From NCBI GenBank assembly GCA_002281735.1, contig NCGK01000004.1:62001-126000 (forward strand): a stretch of 64,000 nucleotides of DNA. The letters are read 5' to 3'. Below the pieces are notes generated by a model, which had not been told where the DNA came from, did no database searches, and was given only the letters and a program-made list of their open reading frames with translations. The translations under genes were made by a program, and so were the position numbers. Positions 9,150 to 18,949 of this stretch are shown here, one piece after another (within the stretch, counting starts at the first letter, position 1; the number at the start of each line of letters is the position of its first letter). Origin of the DNA: Gammaproteobacteria bacterium 28-57-27 (GTDB taxonomy: Bacteria > Pseudomonadota > Gammaproteobacteria > Halothiobacillales > Halothiobacillaceae).

Positions 9150-10127
9150 ATGCACCACTTTTCTCAACTTATGACCCAATCTCCAATGCTGGAAACGGTC
9201 ATTCGCTCGGCTCAAATTGTGGCACGCACTGATGTCAGTGTGATGCTCACCGGCGAAACCGGCACGGGCAAGGATCTCATGGCACAAGCCATCCACCACG
9301 CCAGCCCGCGTGCACAGCGCCCTTTCATTGCCATTAACTGTGCGGCGCTGCCTGAAACGCTGGTCGAATCTGAACTCTTCGGCCACAAGCGCGGAGCCTT
9401 TACCGGCGCGACCGAAGATCGCCTGGGGCATATCCGTAGCGCGCATGGTGGCACCTTGTTTCTGGATGAAGTTGGCGAATTGCCGCTGGCTGCGCAGGCC
9501 AAACTGCTGCGCTTTCTCGAATCTGGCGACATTATCCCCGTCGGCGAAAGCCATACCATCAAGGTGGATGCGCGCATCATCGCCGCAACTCACCAGGATT
9601 TAAGCCAACTGGTGCGTGAGTCGCGCTTCCGGGAGGATCTGTTCTATCGCCTGCAAATCGTTCCAATGGAAATGCCCAGCCTGCGCGAACGCAGCGGCGA
9701 CATCGACATGCTGCTCAATCGCTTTTTGCTACATTTTGCGGGCGAACACCAATTACCTCTGCCCAAATTGGCGCAAGAAGTGCGCAGCGCGCTACGCCGC
9801 CATGGCTGGCCGGGCAATGTGCGCGAACTGCGCAATCTGTGTGAGCGGCTGGTGGTTTTATTTCATGGGCGCACGGTCGAATTGGGTAACTTGCCCGCCG
9901 AAATAACCCGAAGCACACAACCCATGCATAGCGCACTCGGTCTTTCGTCCACCCACGGACGTGGTTTTAGCTTGCCCGAAGAAGGCATCGACCTTGAATG
10001 GCTAGAGTCGGATATTATTCGCCAAGCCCTTGATCGCGCACGTGGAAACAAGAGCCGCGCCGCGCGTCTGCTTGGCATTACGCGCGACACCCTGCTCTAC
10101 CGCCTCAAGAAGTTTGACCTGGCTTGA
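9150..10127 (+). CDS. Sigma-54-dependent transcriptional activator lacking a sensor domain
   Basis: The product is a 325-residue bacterial enhancer-binding protein made only of a central AAA+ domain and a Fis-type DNA-binding tail. Walker A is GETGTGKD (about 36), the sigma-54 contact loop GAFTGA is intact (about 85), Walker B is [12 protein letters not shown] (about 103), and the C-terminal helix-turn-helix includes [20 protein letters not shown]. No receiver, GAF or PAS domain precedes the AAA+ part, the layout of PspF, which is controlled by a partner protein. No pspA-like gene is nearby. The next gene, an OmpA-domain protein, shows no convincing -24/-12 promoter, so the target is unknown. 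Confidence 0.9.
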   Translation: MHHFSQLMTQSPMLETVIRSAQIVARTDVSVMLTGETGTGKDLMAQAIHHASPRAQRPFIAINCAALPETLVESELFGHKRGAFTGATEDRLGHIRSAHGGTLFLDEVGELPLAAQAKLLRFLESGDIIPVGESHTIKVDARIIAATHQDLSQLVRESRFREDLFYRLQIVPMEMPSLRERSGDIDMLLNRFLLHFAGEHQLPLPKLAQEVRSALRRHGWPGNVRELRNLCERLVVLFHGRTVELGNLPAEITRSTQPMHSALGLSSTHGRGFSLPEEGIDLEWLESDIIRQALDRARGNKSRAARLLGITRDTLLYRLKKFDLA

Positions 10128-10262
10128 AGCACTGTTATTGTGCAAAAAAACAACGACCCCTTAGATTTTCCGCCCTCAAATGCGTATCATCAAACAGAAC
10201 AAGTCGTACCAAAAGCACGATTTGCCCCCTTGCAAACACACCTACGAGATAGGAAGAACCAC

Positions 10263-10925
10263 ATGAAGAACTTCACTGCTCTGAGCACCGGCCTGTTGGC
10301 TGCTGCAATTATGGCCTCACCTGCTTTCGCTGCTGGCGAAGGCTACCCTGGCTGCATCAAGTCCGACACGGACAAGTGCACTGCTTATGTTTATGACGGC
10401 ATGGGCAAGGTTGTCCGTGATGACGTCATGAAGAAGTGCGTCCTGAACGGCCACATTCCTTTGGAAGCATCATCTGCCATCAAAGAGTGCAACCCAGAGT
10501 TCTTCAAGGACACTGCGCGGGTTGAAGCACCTGTTGCTCCAACCGTTTCTGCCAAGGCTATCACTCTGAACGCTGACGCATTCTTCGACTTTGACAAATC
10601 AACTTTGAAGCCTGAAGGCAAGGCATCATTGGATGCTCTGGTCAAGGACATGAAGATTGAGCAGGTTGAGTACATCACCGTTGTTGGTCACACCGACCGT
10701 ATTGGTAGCGACGCTTACAACCAAAAACTGTCTGAGCGCCGTGCTGACACTGTTGCCAAGTACCTGACCGCGAAGGGCGTACCTGCCACCAAGATCAAGT
10801 CAAGTGGCGTGGGCGAGGCTCAACCTGTCAAGGAATGTAAGGGCAACAAGGCGACTTCTGCACTGATTAAGTGCTTGGCGCCAAACCGCCGCGCAGTCAT
10901 CACTGTAGGCGTTTCTTCTAAGTAA
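10263..10925 (+). CDS. OmpA-domain outer-membrane/periplasmic protein
   Basis: The 220-residue exported protein has a Sec signal peptide (MKNFTALSTGLLAAAIMASPAFA, cleaved near residue 23). A small cysteine-containing N-terminal part follows (CIKSDTDKC, KKC, KEC), then a C-terminal OmpA peptidoglycan-binding domain (about 95-217) with VVGHTDRIGSDAYNQKLSERR and NRRAVI. I chose ATG 10263, where a signal peptide begins behind GATAGGAAGA; the longer frame from 10140 has no such feature. Lysine codons are nearly all AAG and the gene looks codon-biased compared with its neighbours, suggesting strong expression. A good terminator follows. Confidence 0.9.
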   Translation: MKNFTALSTGLLAAAIMASPAFAAGEGYPGCIKSDTDKCTAYVYDGMGKVVRDDVMKKCVLNGHIPLEASSAIKECNPEFFKDTARVEAPVAPTVSAKAITLNADAFFDFDKSTLKPEGKASLDALVKDMKIEQVEYITVVGHTDRIGSDAYNQKLSERRADTVAKYLTAKGVPATKIKSSGVGEAQPVKECKGNKATSALIKCLAPNRRAVITVGVSSK

Positions 10926-10962
10926 TACCTATCCTTTTGGATAAAACTTAGAACCTTGATTA

Positions 10963-10986
10963 GGGCACCTTTCGGTGCCCTTTTTA
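10963..10986 (+). terminator. Rho-independent terminator after the OmpA-domain gene
   Basis: GGGCACC pairs with GGTGCCC around TTTC, followed by five T residues. The seven-pair stem and T tract make this a strong terminator. Confidence 0.9.
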
Positions 10987-11082
10987 TTGTTCGTCTATCC
11001 ATATCAGAGAGTTATATGGAACTTGTTGAGCACTCTGCGCCTCTCATGGGGCTCCACGGATCTGTCTACTTGCATAGTTATA

Positions 11083-11162
11083 GGACTTACGCAAAAGTGT
11101 TCCAGCGCCTCGGTGTACTGTCTTCGGCGCTTTACCTTGCTGGAACACTTTTGCGTAAGTCC
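11083..11162. repeat. MITE-like element with 24-bp perfect terminal inverted repeats
   Basis: The arms 11083-11106 and 11139-11162 are exact reverse complements over 24 bases and begin GGACTTACGCAAAA. The 32-base centre contains a second small inverted repeat (AGCGCC/GGCGCT). The outer 13 bases recur as the ends of the element at 38371-38538. No coding capacity is present. No clear target duplication is seen at this copy. It lies about 115 bases upstream of the lytic transglycosylase start. The stretch 10926-11277 holds no gene. Confidence 0.8.
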
Positions 11163-11277
11163 CAAATTGGTCATGCGTGAGCCATGCTGAGCCACGCACT
11201 CATTTAATGCACCCACGGTCATTCACCTGATTACTCAATCCAATAAAAAACTTGAGCCTTCTTGCACTTTTGCACCC

Positions 11278-12732
11278 GTGGGTGTTCTGGTTTTATTTTT
11301 ATTGCCTTTGATTTGGCTCATCTACAGCTTCAATCGTCCACCGCTGATTTTGCCTGACGATTCGCCACGACTTGCTCCGTCGCAACTTGAAACCATCCTT
11401 GGCAAGGGTGTTCTACGCGTCGCGACCCGCTCAGGACCTTTGACCTACTTCAAAAATGAAGAAGGTGTGATTAGCGGACTTGAGGCTGATTTGTGCAGCC
11501 TGTTTGCGGCCAGTTTGGGCGTGAAAGTCGAATTTGTGCTTGCCGAATCCATTGCGGAAATTCACCAACTACTACGCACAGGCCAAGTGGATATGGCGGC
11601 TGCAGGTTTGATTCGCAACCCGCCACAGTCACCCGAATTTCGCTTTGGAACAAGCTACTTACAATTACGCCAACAGCTTCTAATGCGTGAGGATGGTGAA
11701 AAGCCCAAGAAATTGGACGATATCGACAATGCTTTCATCAGCGTTGTCGCAGGGAGTGGGCACACTGAAACCGCACGCGCCATCAGCGAACGCCACCCTG
11801 ACATCGTTCCCCAGTCATTGAACGCCGCATCGGGCATGGAGCTGGTTGCCAAGCTGGCGCGCAAGGAGCTGGATTATGTATTGATTGATTCCTCCATGGC
11901 ACGCTGGGCGCAAATGCGCTTTCCCGAAGTCAAGTTGGCACTCGATATTGGTGAGCCTAAAGATTATGCGTGGGTCTTTTCAGCCTCGACCGCCATGTGT
12001 GCTCAAGCCACAGAGGATAGTCATTGCAAAGGGCGCGACAACGACAGCTTGGTGCAAGCGGCCGAAGATTTCATGAATACGCTCAAAAAAAGCGGCGAAC
12101 TTCAGCGCATTATCGACGGCTATTTTGATTATCTCGACACACTCGACCCCGATGGCTCGCGTCAATTTCTGCGTGCGGTGCGCTATCAGCTTCCGCAATA
12201 TCGTACTCACTTTGTCCAAGCAGGACAGCGCCACAACATCGATTGGCGACTTTTAGCGGCGACCGGCTATCAGGAATCCAAATGGGATCCCTCGGCAGTT
12301 TCAGGCACTGGCGTGCGCGGCATGATGCAATTCACCATTGCCACCGCGCAAAAAATGGGCATCAATCCGCATGACCCACGCTCCAGCATCGACGGTGCAG
12401 CGCGCTATCTAAAGCTTATTGACCAGCAACTTCCACGCAATATCCCGCCTACTGAGCGCCCTTGGTTTGCTCTGGCTAGCTACAACATCGGCATTGGTAC
12501 AGTGCTTAATGCGGTGCGCACCCATCAACGCAAACACCCCAAGGACACGCTGTACTGGCAGGACTTCAAAGACTCACTGCTACTGGAAAATCAGGGCAGC
12601 ACCTTCACCCGCCAACGCAGGAATCTGGCTCTGCATTACGTGGACAGCATACGCAACTATTACGAATTACTGATTTGGCTGACCGAACGCAGCCCGAACA
12701 TTGGCGAAGCGAGCTCCAAACCTAAGTCTTAG
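11278..12732 (+). CDS. MltF-like membrane-bound lytic transglycosylase
   Basis: The 484-residue product is built like MltF: a hydrophobic N-terminal anchor, a solute-binding-protein-like domain (about 40-265, starting LGKGVLRVATRSGPLTY) and a C-terminal SLT lytic transglycosylase domain (about 305-460) with the catalytic glutamate in ATGYQESKWDP, then GVRGMMQFT and FALASYNIG. It cleaves peptidoglycan in the periplasm. The start is uncertain: the only standard codon is GTG 11278, which has no Shine-Dalgarno sequence and gives an anchor without basic residues, whereas the frame is open back to 11191 and encodes SNKK just before the hydrophobic stretch. The MITE-like repeat lies just upstream. 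Confidence 0.85.
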   Translation: MGVLVLFLLPLIWLIYSFNRPPLILPDDSPRLAPSQLETILGKGVLRVATRSGPLTYFKNEEGVISGLEADLCSLFAASLGVKVEFVLAESIAEIHQLLRTGQVDMAAAGLIRNPPQSPEFRFGTSYLQLRQQLLMREDGEKPKKLDDIDNAFISVVAGSGHTETARAISERHPDIVPQSLNAASGMELVAKLARKELDYVLIDSSMARWAQMRFPEVKLALDIGEPKDYAWVFSASTAMCAQATEDSHCKGRDNDSLVQAAEDFMNTLKKSGELQRIIDGYFDYLDTLDPDGSRQFLRAVRYQLPQYRTHFVQAGQRHNIDWRLLAATGYQESKWDPSAVSGTGVRGMMQFTIATAQKMGINPHDPRSSIDGAARYLKLIDQQLPRNIPPTERPWFALASYNIGIGTVLNAVRTHQRKHPKDTLYWQDFKDSLLLENQGSTFTRQRRNLALHYVDSIRNYYELLIWLTERSPNIGEASSKPKS

Positions 12733-13501
12733 TGACATACACATCAAAGCGCACAGCCTTGCCGCGATAATCTAAAGTCGGCGCGCGTCCGGCCAAGTGT
12801 TCGGCATGCAACGGGCGTTTGACCACCACCCGACGCAGCGCACGCGACAAAGCTGTCTCCAGCAACAGACCCGCGTCCTCATCTGCCCCCACCAAAGCAT
12901 GGAACAGGCGCATCGGTTTTTTCACCAAGGCTGACTTACTGCGCTCAGGAAACATGGGGTCGAGCACAATCACGTCATAGGCACCCATGCTCAGCGGATC
13001 AAGCACGTGCACGGCAGCATCTTCGGCACATAAACGCATACGCGACAAGGCGGCAAGACCTTGCTCAGCAGCGCGCAGCAAGCCATCCGCCAACAGGGCA
13101 TGCACCACCGGATGGCGCTCACACAGCGTCACCTCGCAGCCCAGGCTGGCTAACATGAACGCATCGCGCCCCAAACCTGCCGTGGCATCCAGCACACGCG
13201 GCAAGGGACTGCCTTTGACACCTACGGCGCGCGCCAGCAATTCATCACGCCGAAAACCGGCACGCTGCCTGAAACCAAGCGCACCTCCAGCAAAATCCAC
13301 GCGCAAGGGTTCATCGCGTGGCGCATCGCAATCCAGCAAGGACAACCCATTGAAACCCAAGCACAGCACCCTGCCGGAATCCGGCCGTGCCGTCAGTACC
13401 TGCGAACCCAGGTGCACGGCCAGCCGCTCGGCCTCAGGAAGAAACTGAACATGCTCAACGAGCAGCGAGGTGGGTAAGCTCAGCAAAACGAAGTTACCCA
13501 A
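12722..13501 (-). CDS. rsmJ: 16S rRNA (guanine-1516-N2) methyltransferase RsmJ
   Basis: RsmJ methylates G1516 of 16S rRNA using S-adenosylmethionine. The 259-residue product has the SAM motif LDATAGLGRDAFMLASLG (about 103-120), followed by ERHP, and the catalytic-region motif VLDPMFPERSKSALVKK typical of the YhiQ family. The start is a TTG at 13501 as far as can be seen; no in-frame ATG gives a full-length N-terminus. The gene converges on the transglycosylase gene with an 11-base overlap. Confidence 0.9.
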   Translation of the reverse strand: MGNFVLLSLPTSLLVEHVQFLPEAERLAVHLGSQVLTARPDSGRVLCLGFNGLSLLDCDAPRDEPLRVDFAGGALGFRQRAGFRRDELLARAVGVKGSPLPRVLDATAGLGRDAFMLASLGCEVTLCERHPVVHALLADGLLRAAEQGLAALSRMRLCAEDAAVHVLDPLSMGAYDVIVLDPMFPERSKSALVKKPMRLFHALVGADEDAGLLLETALSRALRRVVVKRPLHAEHLAGRAPTLDYRGKAVRFDVYVTKT

Positions 13502-13531
13502 GCCATATGGCTTGAATGGAGCACAGACACA

Positions 13532-14869
13532 TCAAGATGGATTCGTCGCACTGCCAGCAGCGCTCAAAGCCTTGGTAAACACTTTCGACCTACGCTGCGC
13601 GTTGTACATGGCCTGACGCTCCACAGGCAGAGCATCGACCTGCGCCTGCGCAAAACCATGCTCAATAAACCAGTGTGCGGTATGCGTCGTCAATACAAAA
13701 AGCGTCTGCATTCCGCGCTGTCTGGCTTCTTTTTCCATGCGCGCCAACAAACGTGAGGCTCGCCCGCCGCGTCGATACTGCGCATTCACTGCAAGGCAAG
13801 CCAACTCAGCGACCCTGGCTTCGATAAAAAAATGCAGAGCAGCGGTGGCGATAATTTGCCCATCCAGCTCAACCACCCAATAGCGATCGATCTCCAGCTC
13901 AAGCTGCTCGCGCGGACGGCGCACCAACACGCCCTCTTCCTCCAATGGGCGAATCAGTTCCAAAATACCCGCCACATCGTCGATGCTGGCACGGCGCATT
14001 TTTTCCAGTGACTCAGCGGTGAGCAAAGTTCCATGCCCCGCACGACTGTACAACTCCTGAATCAACGCGCCCTGCGTTCGCCGATCGACCAGATGCACCC
14101 TCTCCACACCGCGCCGCACCGCCTTGCACGCGCTTTCCAGATGCAGCGCCATTTCCATGCTCAAGGAGGCATCATCCAACAGCGGCTGGGCTTCAGTCAC
14201 CGTCATTTGCTTCGGCAATTCGACTGAGGATTCGGTCAGAAAAATCAGCTTATCGGCTTGTAAACACGCGGCCAGCTCCAAGGCCACATCTTCCGCACGC
14301 AGATTGAACACCTCACCCGTCGGCGACGCACACAAACAGGACTGCAACACCGTATGCCCCGCATCCAGCAAAGAGCGCAAACGCGTCACCTCAACCTTGC
14401 GCACCTCGCCCGTCCAGCCCAGATCAACGCCTTCACGCACACCCATCGGCCGCGCCACCACCGCATTACTGCTCACCACCGACAAACGCGCACCTTCCAG
14501 CGGTGTATTCGGCAAGCCCATTGACAGGCGCGCCATCATGTCCAGCATCTGCACGGCCACGGCGCGCTTGATCGACGGCATAGCCTGCTCACCGCTCACC
14601 CGCATCCCAAGATGCTGCCGGGTGCTCACGCCATCATCCAGCAACTCCGCTTCAATTTGCGGACGCGAACCGGGCACCAGCACCAGACGCACGCCCAGCG
14701 AAGTCAAAAGTGCAATATCGGAAATCAGTGCATCCACACTGACGCTATCACCTTCAGCCAGCGCTTCACCGGCAAAAGCAAGCACAAAAACACGATCCTG
14801 ATGCGCATAGATATACGGCGAGGCATCGCGCAGCCATTGCGCCATTAAGGACAGTTCAGGCGTGCTCAT
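13532..14869 (-). CDS. argA: N-acetylglutamate synthase
   Basis: ArgA makes N-acetylglutamate from glutamate and acetyl-CoA, the first step of arginine synthesis. The 445-residue protein has the classical two-part form: an amino-acid-kinase-like N-terminal domain (about 1-285, with LVLVPGSRPQIE near 59), which in this family mediates arginine feedback, and a C-terminal GNAT acetyltransferase domain with LAVNAQYRRGGRASRLL and FVLTTHTAHWFIEHGF. It is the last gene of argD-argF-argA, 27 bases after argF. Confidence 0.94.
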   Translation of the reverse strand: MSTPELSLMAQWLRDASPYIYAHQDRVFVLAFAGEALAEGDSVSVDALISDIALLTSLGVRLVLVPGSRPQIEAELLDDGVSTRQHLGMRVSGEQAMPSIKRAVAVQMLDMMARLSMGLPNTPLEGARLSVVSSNAVVARPMGVREGVDLGWTGEVRKVEVTRLRSLLDAGHTVLQSCLCASPTGEVFNLRAEDVALELAACLQADKLIFLTESSVELPKQMTVTEAQPLLDDASLSMEMALHLESACKAVRRGVERVHLVDRRTQGALIQELYSRAGHGTLLTAESLEKMRRASIDDVAGILELIRPLEEEGVLVRRPREQLELEIDRYWVVELDGQIIATAALHFFIEARVAELACLAVNAQYRRGGRASRLLARMEKEARQRGMQTLFVLTTHTAHWFIEHGFAQAQVDALPVERQAMYNAQRRSKVFTKALSAAGSATNPS

Positions 14870-14896
14870 AAGATGCTTGGCTAATTAAGTAATTGA

Positions 14897-15808
14897 TTAA
14901 AAGGGGACTTCAAGCAAAAACTCCAGCAAAGCCTTTTGCGTGTGCAGGCGATTTTCCGCTTCGTCCCACACCACGCTCCAGCGCCCGTCGATCACCCCGG
15001 CCTCGACTTCCTCGCCGCGATGCGCGGGCAGGCAATGCATAAACAAGGCATCGGCACGCGCCTGTGACATCAGCGCTTCGGTGACATCAAATCCAGTAAA
15101 ATCACGCAGACGGCGTTCGTTTTCCTCTTCCTGCCCCATGCTGGTCCACACATCGGTCACCACCAGATCCGCGTCGGTGCAAGCTTGTACTGGATCATGC
15201 GAAAACGTGACGCGATCAGCTGCGGCTGCAAGCATCTCGGCATCCGGCGTATAGCCCGTGGGTGAAGCAATATTAAGCTTGAAATCAAACACCTGCGCCG
15301 CATTGATAAAGGTGTTGCACATATTGAAGCCATCACCCACCCACGCCACCGTCTTGCCCTGAATCGAACCACGATGCTCTTCATAGGTCATGACATCTGC
15401 CAAAAGCTGACAAGGGTGGAATTTTTCGGTGAGCGCATTGATAACGGGAACCCGCGAATAGCGCGCAAATTCCTCAATATCGGCATGACGATGCGCACGG
15501 ATCATAATCACATCCACCATGCGCGACAGCACGCGTGCGCTATCGGCAATCGGCTCGCCACGCCCAAGCTGGGTATCACGGTGCGACAGAAAAATGGCAT
15601 GACCACCGAGCTGCGCCATGCCCGCTTCAAACGACACCCGTGTGCGCGTGGAAGACTTCTCGAAAATCATTCCCAAGACACGATTTTGTAAAGTGAGCAC
15701 CGGCTCGGAACGGGCGCGAGCTTCTTTCAAGCGACGCGCTCGCGCCAAGACTTGGCGTAGTTCGTCCTGGCTTAAATCGTCCAGCGTTAGAAAATGGCGC
15801 ACACTCAT
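14897..15808 (-). CDS. argF: Ornithine carbamoyltransferase
   Basis: The enzyme makes citrulline from ornithine and carbamoyl phosphate. The 303 residues contain the carbamoyl-phosphate motif [10 protein letters not shown] (about 53-62), [11 protein letters not shown] (about 131), the ornithine-side DVWTSMGQE (about 216) and the [11 protein letters not shown] motif near the end, all intact. Its ATG overlaps the argD stop codon (ATGA), so translation is coupled to argD. Confidence 0.96.
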   Translation of the reverse strand: MSVRHFLTLDDLSQDELRQVLARARRLKEARARSEPVLTLQNRVLGMIFEKSSTRTRVSFEAGMAQLGGHAIFLSHRDTQLGRGEPIADSARVLSRMVDVIMIRAHRHADIEEFARYSRVPVINALTEKFHPCQLLADVMTYEEHRGSIQGKTVAWVGDGFNMCNTFINAAQVFDFKLNIASPTGYTPDAEMLAAAADRVTFSHDPVQACTDADLVVTDVWTSMGQEEENERRLRDFTGFDVTEALMSQARADALFMHCLPAHRGEEVEAGVIDGRWSVVWDEAENRLHTQKALLEFLLEVPF

Positions 15809-16995
15809 ACCTTACTCCCTTGTGCCAAAAATGCCGTGATAAGTTCAGCAAGCTGCGCGATCAAGCTTTCAGTCTGTTCATCCGTCATCACCAGCGCCGG
15901 CAGCAAACGCACCACCGAATCTGCTGTGACGTTAATCAACAAGCCTTGCTCTAACGCCTGCCCCACTAGGGGAGCGCACGGACGATCCAGTTGCAGACCA
16001 ATCATCAAACCCAAACCACGTACTTCCAGCACACCCGCCACACCTTGCAAGCGTGCACTCAGGCCATCACGGATACGCTGCCCAAGCTCGGTCGCGCGCG
16101 CCAGCAAACCATCACGCTCAATCACTTCCAGCACGGTATGCGCTACACGACACGCCAAAGGATTTCCACCGAAGGTCGAGCCATGATTACCCGGCCCAAA
16201 CAACTCAGCCGCAGCGCCCGCTGCCAGACACGCCCCAATCGGCACGCCATTGCCCAAGCCCTTGGCCAGGCTCATCACATCAGGCAGGATGCCCGAATGC
16301 TGAAAGCCAAACCATGCCCCAGTACGCCCGATGCCCGTCTGAACCTCGTCGACCATCATCAACCAACCATGCGTATCACACAGCTCACGAATCCCCTGCA
16401 AATACGAAGCCGGCGGCACACGGATTCCGCCTTCACCCTGCACCGGCTCAACCAAAACCGCCACGATATTGCGATCATGCGCCGCCACTTGACGCAGCTT
16501 TTCCAAGTCGCCATAGGGCACACGCACAAAACCACTCACCAGCGGCTCAAACCCGGCTTGCACCTTGCGGTTTCCGGTGGCCGAAAGCGTCGCCAAGGTA
16601 CGTCCGTGAAAACTTGATTCCATCACCACGATATGCGGATCGGACAACCCCTTGCGATGGCCATGCAAACGCGCCAACTTGATGGCGGCTTCATTCGCTT
16701 CCGCACCCGAGTTGCAGAAAAACACCTTGTCCATGCCGGAAATCGCAGCCAAACGATCGGCCAGGCTTTCTTGCCAGGCAATGCCATAAATGTTCGAGGT
16801 GTGAATCAAGGTGCGCGCCTGATCGCAGATCGCCTCGGCAACATCCGGTTGAGCATGACCCAAACCACACACTGCCACGCCCATAATCGCGTCCAGATAG
16901 CGCTTGCCCTCGGTGTCCCACAGGAAAGCGCCTTCGCCACGCACAAAGGTGACAGGCTGACGGTTATAGGTGTTCATTAAGTGATGCGTGGTCAT
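15805..16995 (-). CDS. argD: Acetylornithine aminotransferase
   Basis: ArgD is a class III PLP aminotransferase acting on N-acetylornithine and often on succinyldiaminopimelate in lysine synthesis. Visible motifs are [15 protein letters not shown] (about 96), the PLP-aspartate region [14 protein letters not shown] (about 218) and the Schiff-base lysine in [10 protein letters not shown] chose ATG 16995 ([13 protein letters not shown]) because GGGGA lies 8 bases upstream; ATGs at 17001, 17010 and 17028 are alternatives that add up to 11 residues. It is the first gene of the arginine operon. A terminator for the upstream sod gene precedes it. Confidence 0.93.
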   Translation of the reverse strand: MTTHHLMNTYNRQPVTFVRGEGAFLWDTEGKRYLDAIMGVAVCGLGHAQPDVAEAICDQARTLIHTSNIYGIAWQESLADRLAAISGMDKVFFCNSGAEANEAAIKLARLHGHRKGLSDPHIVVMESSFHGRTLATLSATGNRKVQAGFEPLVSGFVRVPYGDLEKLRQVAAHDRNIVAVLVEPVQGEGGIRVPPASYLQGIRELCDTHGWLMMVDEVQTGIGRTGAWFGFQHSGILPDVMSLAKGLGNGVPIGACLAAGAAAELFGPGNHGSTFGGNPLACRVAHTVLEVIERDGLLARATELGQRIRDGLSARLQGVAGVLEVRGLGLMIGLQLDRPCAPLVGQALEQGLLINVTADSVVRLLPALVMTDEQTESLIAQLAELITAFLAQGSKV

Positions 16996-17025
16996 GGCCA
17001 TATTCCCCATGATAAAAATTGAAAA

Positions 17026-17056
17026 CATAAAAATGATAAAGACCCCAAAAGGGGTC
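17026..17056 (-). terminator. Rho-independent terminator after the superoxide dismutase gene
   Basis: Read on the minus strand, GACCCC TTTT GGGGTC (17056-17041) forms a six-pair hairpin followed by TTTATCATTTTT. It separates sod from the arginine operon. Confidence 0.75.
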
Positions 17057-17148
17057 TGGTTGACCTGAGTTTAACCGCGCCACATGGCATTGTGAAGTGG
17101 CATGGGGCGATTAAGGGCGTCTTAAAATCAGCTGCTACCCGATAAAAA

Positions 17149-17934
17149 TCAGGCCTTGAGTGCTGCGTAGCGACGGGTCACTTCGTCCCAGTTCACCACA
17201 TCCCAGAAGGCGTTGATGTAATCCGGACGGCGATTTTGATAGCGCAAGTAGTAGGCGTGTTCCCACACATCCATGCCCAAAATCGGCGTGCCCTTCACTT
17301 CGGCAATATCCATGATCGGATTGTCCTGGTTCGGGGTCGAAGACACCACCAACGTGCCTGCATCATCCACCGACAACCACGCCCAGCCTGAACCAAAACG
17401 GGTTGCGCCAGCTGCCGCGAACTTCTCGCGGAACTTGGTAAAATCGCCAAACGTGGCTTCAATATCCGCCAACAACGCGCCCGTCGGCTGACCACCACCG
17501 TTCGGAGACAATACCGTCCAGAACAGGCTGTGGTTGTAATGACCACCACCGTTATTGCGCACGGCGACTGGAAGTTTGGAGATATTCGCCATCATTTCTT
17601 CGACGGATTTATCTTCCCACTCCGTACCCGCGATTGCGTTGTTGCAGTTGGTGACATAAGCGGCGTGGTGCTTGGTGTGATGGATTTCCATGGTGCGCGC
17701 ATCAATGGATTTCTCAAGTGAATCATAAGCGTAGGTCAAATCAGGAAGTACGAGAGCCATGGATTTCTCCTTGATAACAACGGGGGAAGAAGGTTTCGAC
17801 AACGAGGGGGCGTTGTCTTGAGCGGCTAGCAAAGCAGACTGCGCGGCACTTAGCAATCCCCCCGTCAAGGCAAGACCTTGACGCAAAAAGCGCCGCCGAC
17901 CCGATTCAGGCACGCGATCATGATGCTTGAACAT
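17149..17934 (-). CDS. Mn-type superoxide dismutase with optional Tat leader
   Basis: The C-terminal 203 residues are a complete Fe/Mn superoxide dismutase: metal ligands lie in [21 protein letters not shown] and [12 protein letters not shown]. Glutamine comes from TPNQDNP rather than the Fe-type AATQF position (here GATRF), which points to Mn or cambialistic use. Ahead of this lies a 58-residue extension with a twin-arginine motif, GRRRFLRQG, and a hydrophobic stretch, indicating Tat export. ATG 17934 has GGAG 8 bases upstream. A second start at 17760 ([13 protein letters not shown]) has AAGGAG six bases upstream, so both periplasmic and cytosolic forms are possible. Confidence 0.93.
   Translation of the reverse strand: MFKHHDRVPESGRRRFLRQGLALTGGLLSAAQSALLAAQDNAPSLSKPSSPVVIKEKSMALVLPDLTYAYDSLEKSIDARTMEIHHTKHHAAYVTNCNNAIAGTEWEDKSVEEMMANISKLPVAVRNNGGGHYNHSLFWTVLSPNGGGQPTGALLADIEATFGDFTKFREKFAAAGATRFGSGWAWLSVDDAGTLVVSSTPNQDNPIMDIAEVKGTPILGMDVWEHAYYLRYQNRRPDYINAFWDVVNWDEVTRRYAALKA
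17758..17772 (-). promoter_or_regulatory. Internal ribosome-binding site and start inside the sod gene
   Basis: AAGGAG (17772-17767) stands six bases before ATG 17760-17758, the exact point where standard superoxide dismutases begin. It would yield a 203-residue cytosolic enzyme from the same message as the Tat-leader form. Confidence 0.7.
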
Positions 17935-18019
17935 AGACAGTCTCCGCATTTAAGAGCGAAACCAATCTAGCCCTCTTGACATGACAAAACGATAGATCAC
18001 GCGCTTAATGCAGGGGAAT

Positions 18020-18940
18020 TCACGCCAGCGCATCCGCCTGCATCAATCCGCCCAAGGTCTGAAACGCGCTCTGCCGCAAGACCTCGACAAAGCGCTGACG
18101 CAAGGCCAAATCATCACTGCGGAACGCAGCGTACAGGCTGCTCCACAAGCCCTGTTCCCCGATGGGGCGCGCCTGCACATAACCGCGCTCGATCTGCGCC
18201 TGCGCCGCCCAGCGCGGCAACGCGGCCAGCCCGCGCCTCGAGGCCACCAGCTGCAAAATTGCCACCGTCAACTCCGCCGTGCGCCGTTCCGGACTGATCC
18301 CCGCCGGTTTGAGCACCCGCTGTACCACATCCAGCGCCTGATCCGGCACCGGATAGGTAATCAGGGTTTGTCCGGAAAAATCCTGCGCGCCCAGCCAGGG
18401 CTTATCCGCCAACACATGCCCTGGTGCGAGCAAGGCCACGATTTCATAGCGAAACAGCGGCAAGTAGCTCACACCCGGCCAATCGCGCATGGTGGACACC
18501 ACCGCCAGATCCGCGCGCCCATCCAGCAACAAATCCAGCGGCTCGGGCAAAAAACCACTGACCAGATCCAGCTCGGCTTCCGCAAACTTTGCGCGGTAGG
18601 CATCCATGGCCGGCATCAGCCAGTCAAAACAGGAATGGCACTCCACCGCAATACGTAACTGCTCGGGTGCGTGCTTGTGCGAGAGGCGCAAAACCTCCGC
18701 CCGCGCAGCCTCCACCTCTGGCAACGTGCGCCGCGCCGCCAGCAACAGACGCTCCCCCGCTGCCGACAGGCGCAAAGGTCGCCGCGAACGATCCAGCAGG
18801 GTCACACCCAAATAGCGCTCCAGCGCCCCCAACTGATGCGACAAGGCCGATTGGGTCAGGTGCACCCGCTCTGCCGCCGCCGACACCGAGCCGGTCTCGG
18901 CCAAGGCCTGAATCATGCGTAAGTGGCGTAATTCGATCAC
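18020..18940 (-). CDS. metR: LysR-type methionine regulator MetR
   Basis: The 306-residue LysR regulator has an N-terminal winged helix-turn-helix (MIELRHLRMIQALAETGSVS then HLTQSALSHQL). The effector domain follows MetR closely: LRIAVECHSCFDWLMPAMD, LITYPVPDQALDV, GLAALPRWA and LWSSLYAAFR. MetR activates metE and other methionine genes with homocysteine as co-activator. Its expected target metE lies 16 kb away at 34775 and carries two MetR boxes. No MetR box was seen in front of metR itself. Confidence 0.92.
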   Translation of the reverse strand: MIELRHLRMIQALAETGSVSAAAERVHLTQSALSHQLGALERYLGVTLLDRSRRPLRLSAAGERLLLAARRTLPEVEAARAEVLRLSHKHAPEQLRIAVECHSCFDWLMPAMDAYRAKFAEAELDLVSGFLPEPLDLLLDGRADLAVVSTMRDWPGVSYLPLFRYEIVALLAPGHVLADKPWLGAQDFSGQTLITYPVPDQALDVVQRVLKPAGISPERRTAELTVAILQLVASRRGLAALPRWAAQAQIERGYVQARPIGEQGLWSSLYAAFRSDDLALRQRFVEVLRQSAFQTLGGLMQADALA

Positions 18941-18949
18941 TTTATTCCT

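Noticed and set aside
10200-10262. Possible -24/-12 sigma-54 promoter before the OmpA-domain gene
   Set aside because: AGCACG and TTGC-like elements are present but the spacing between the GG- and GC-type elements is wrong.
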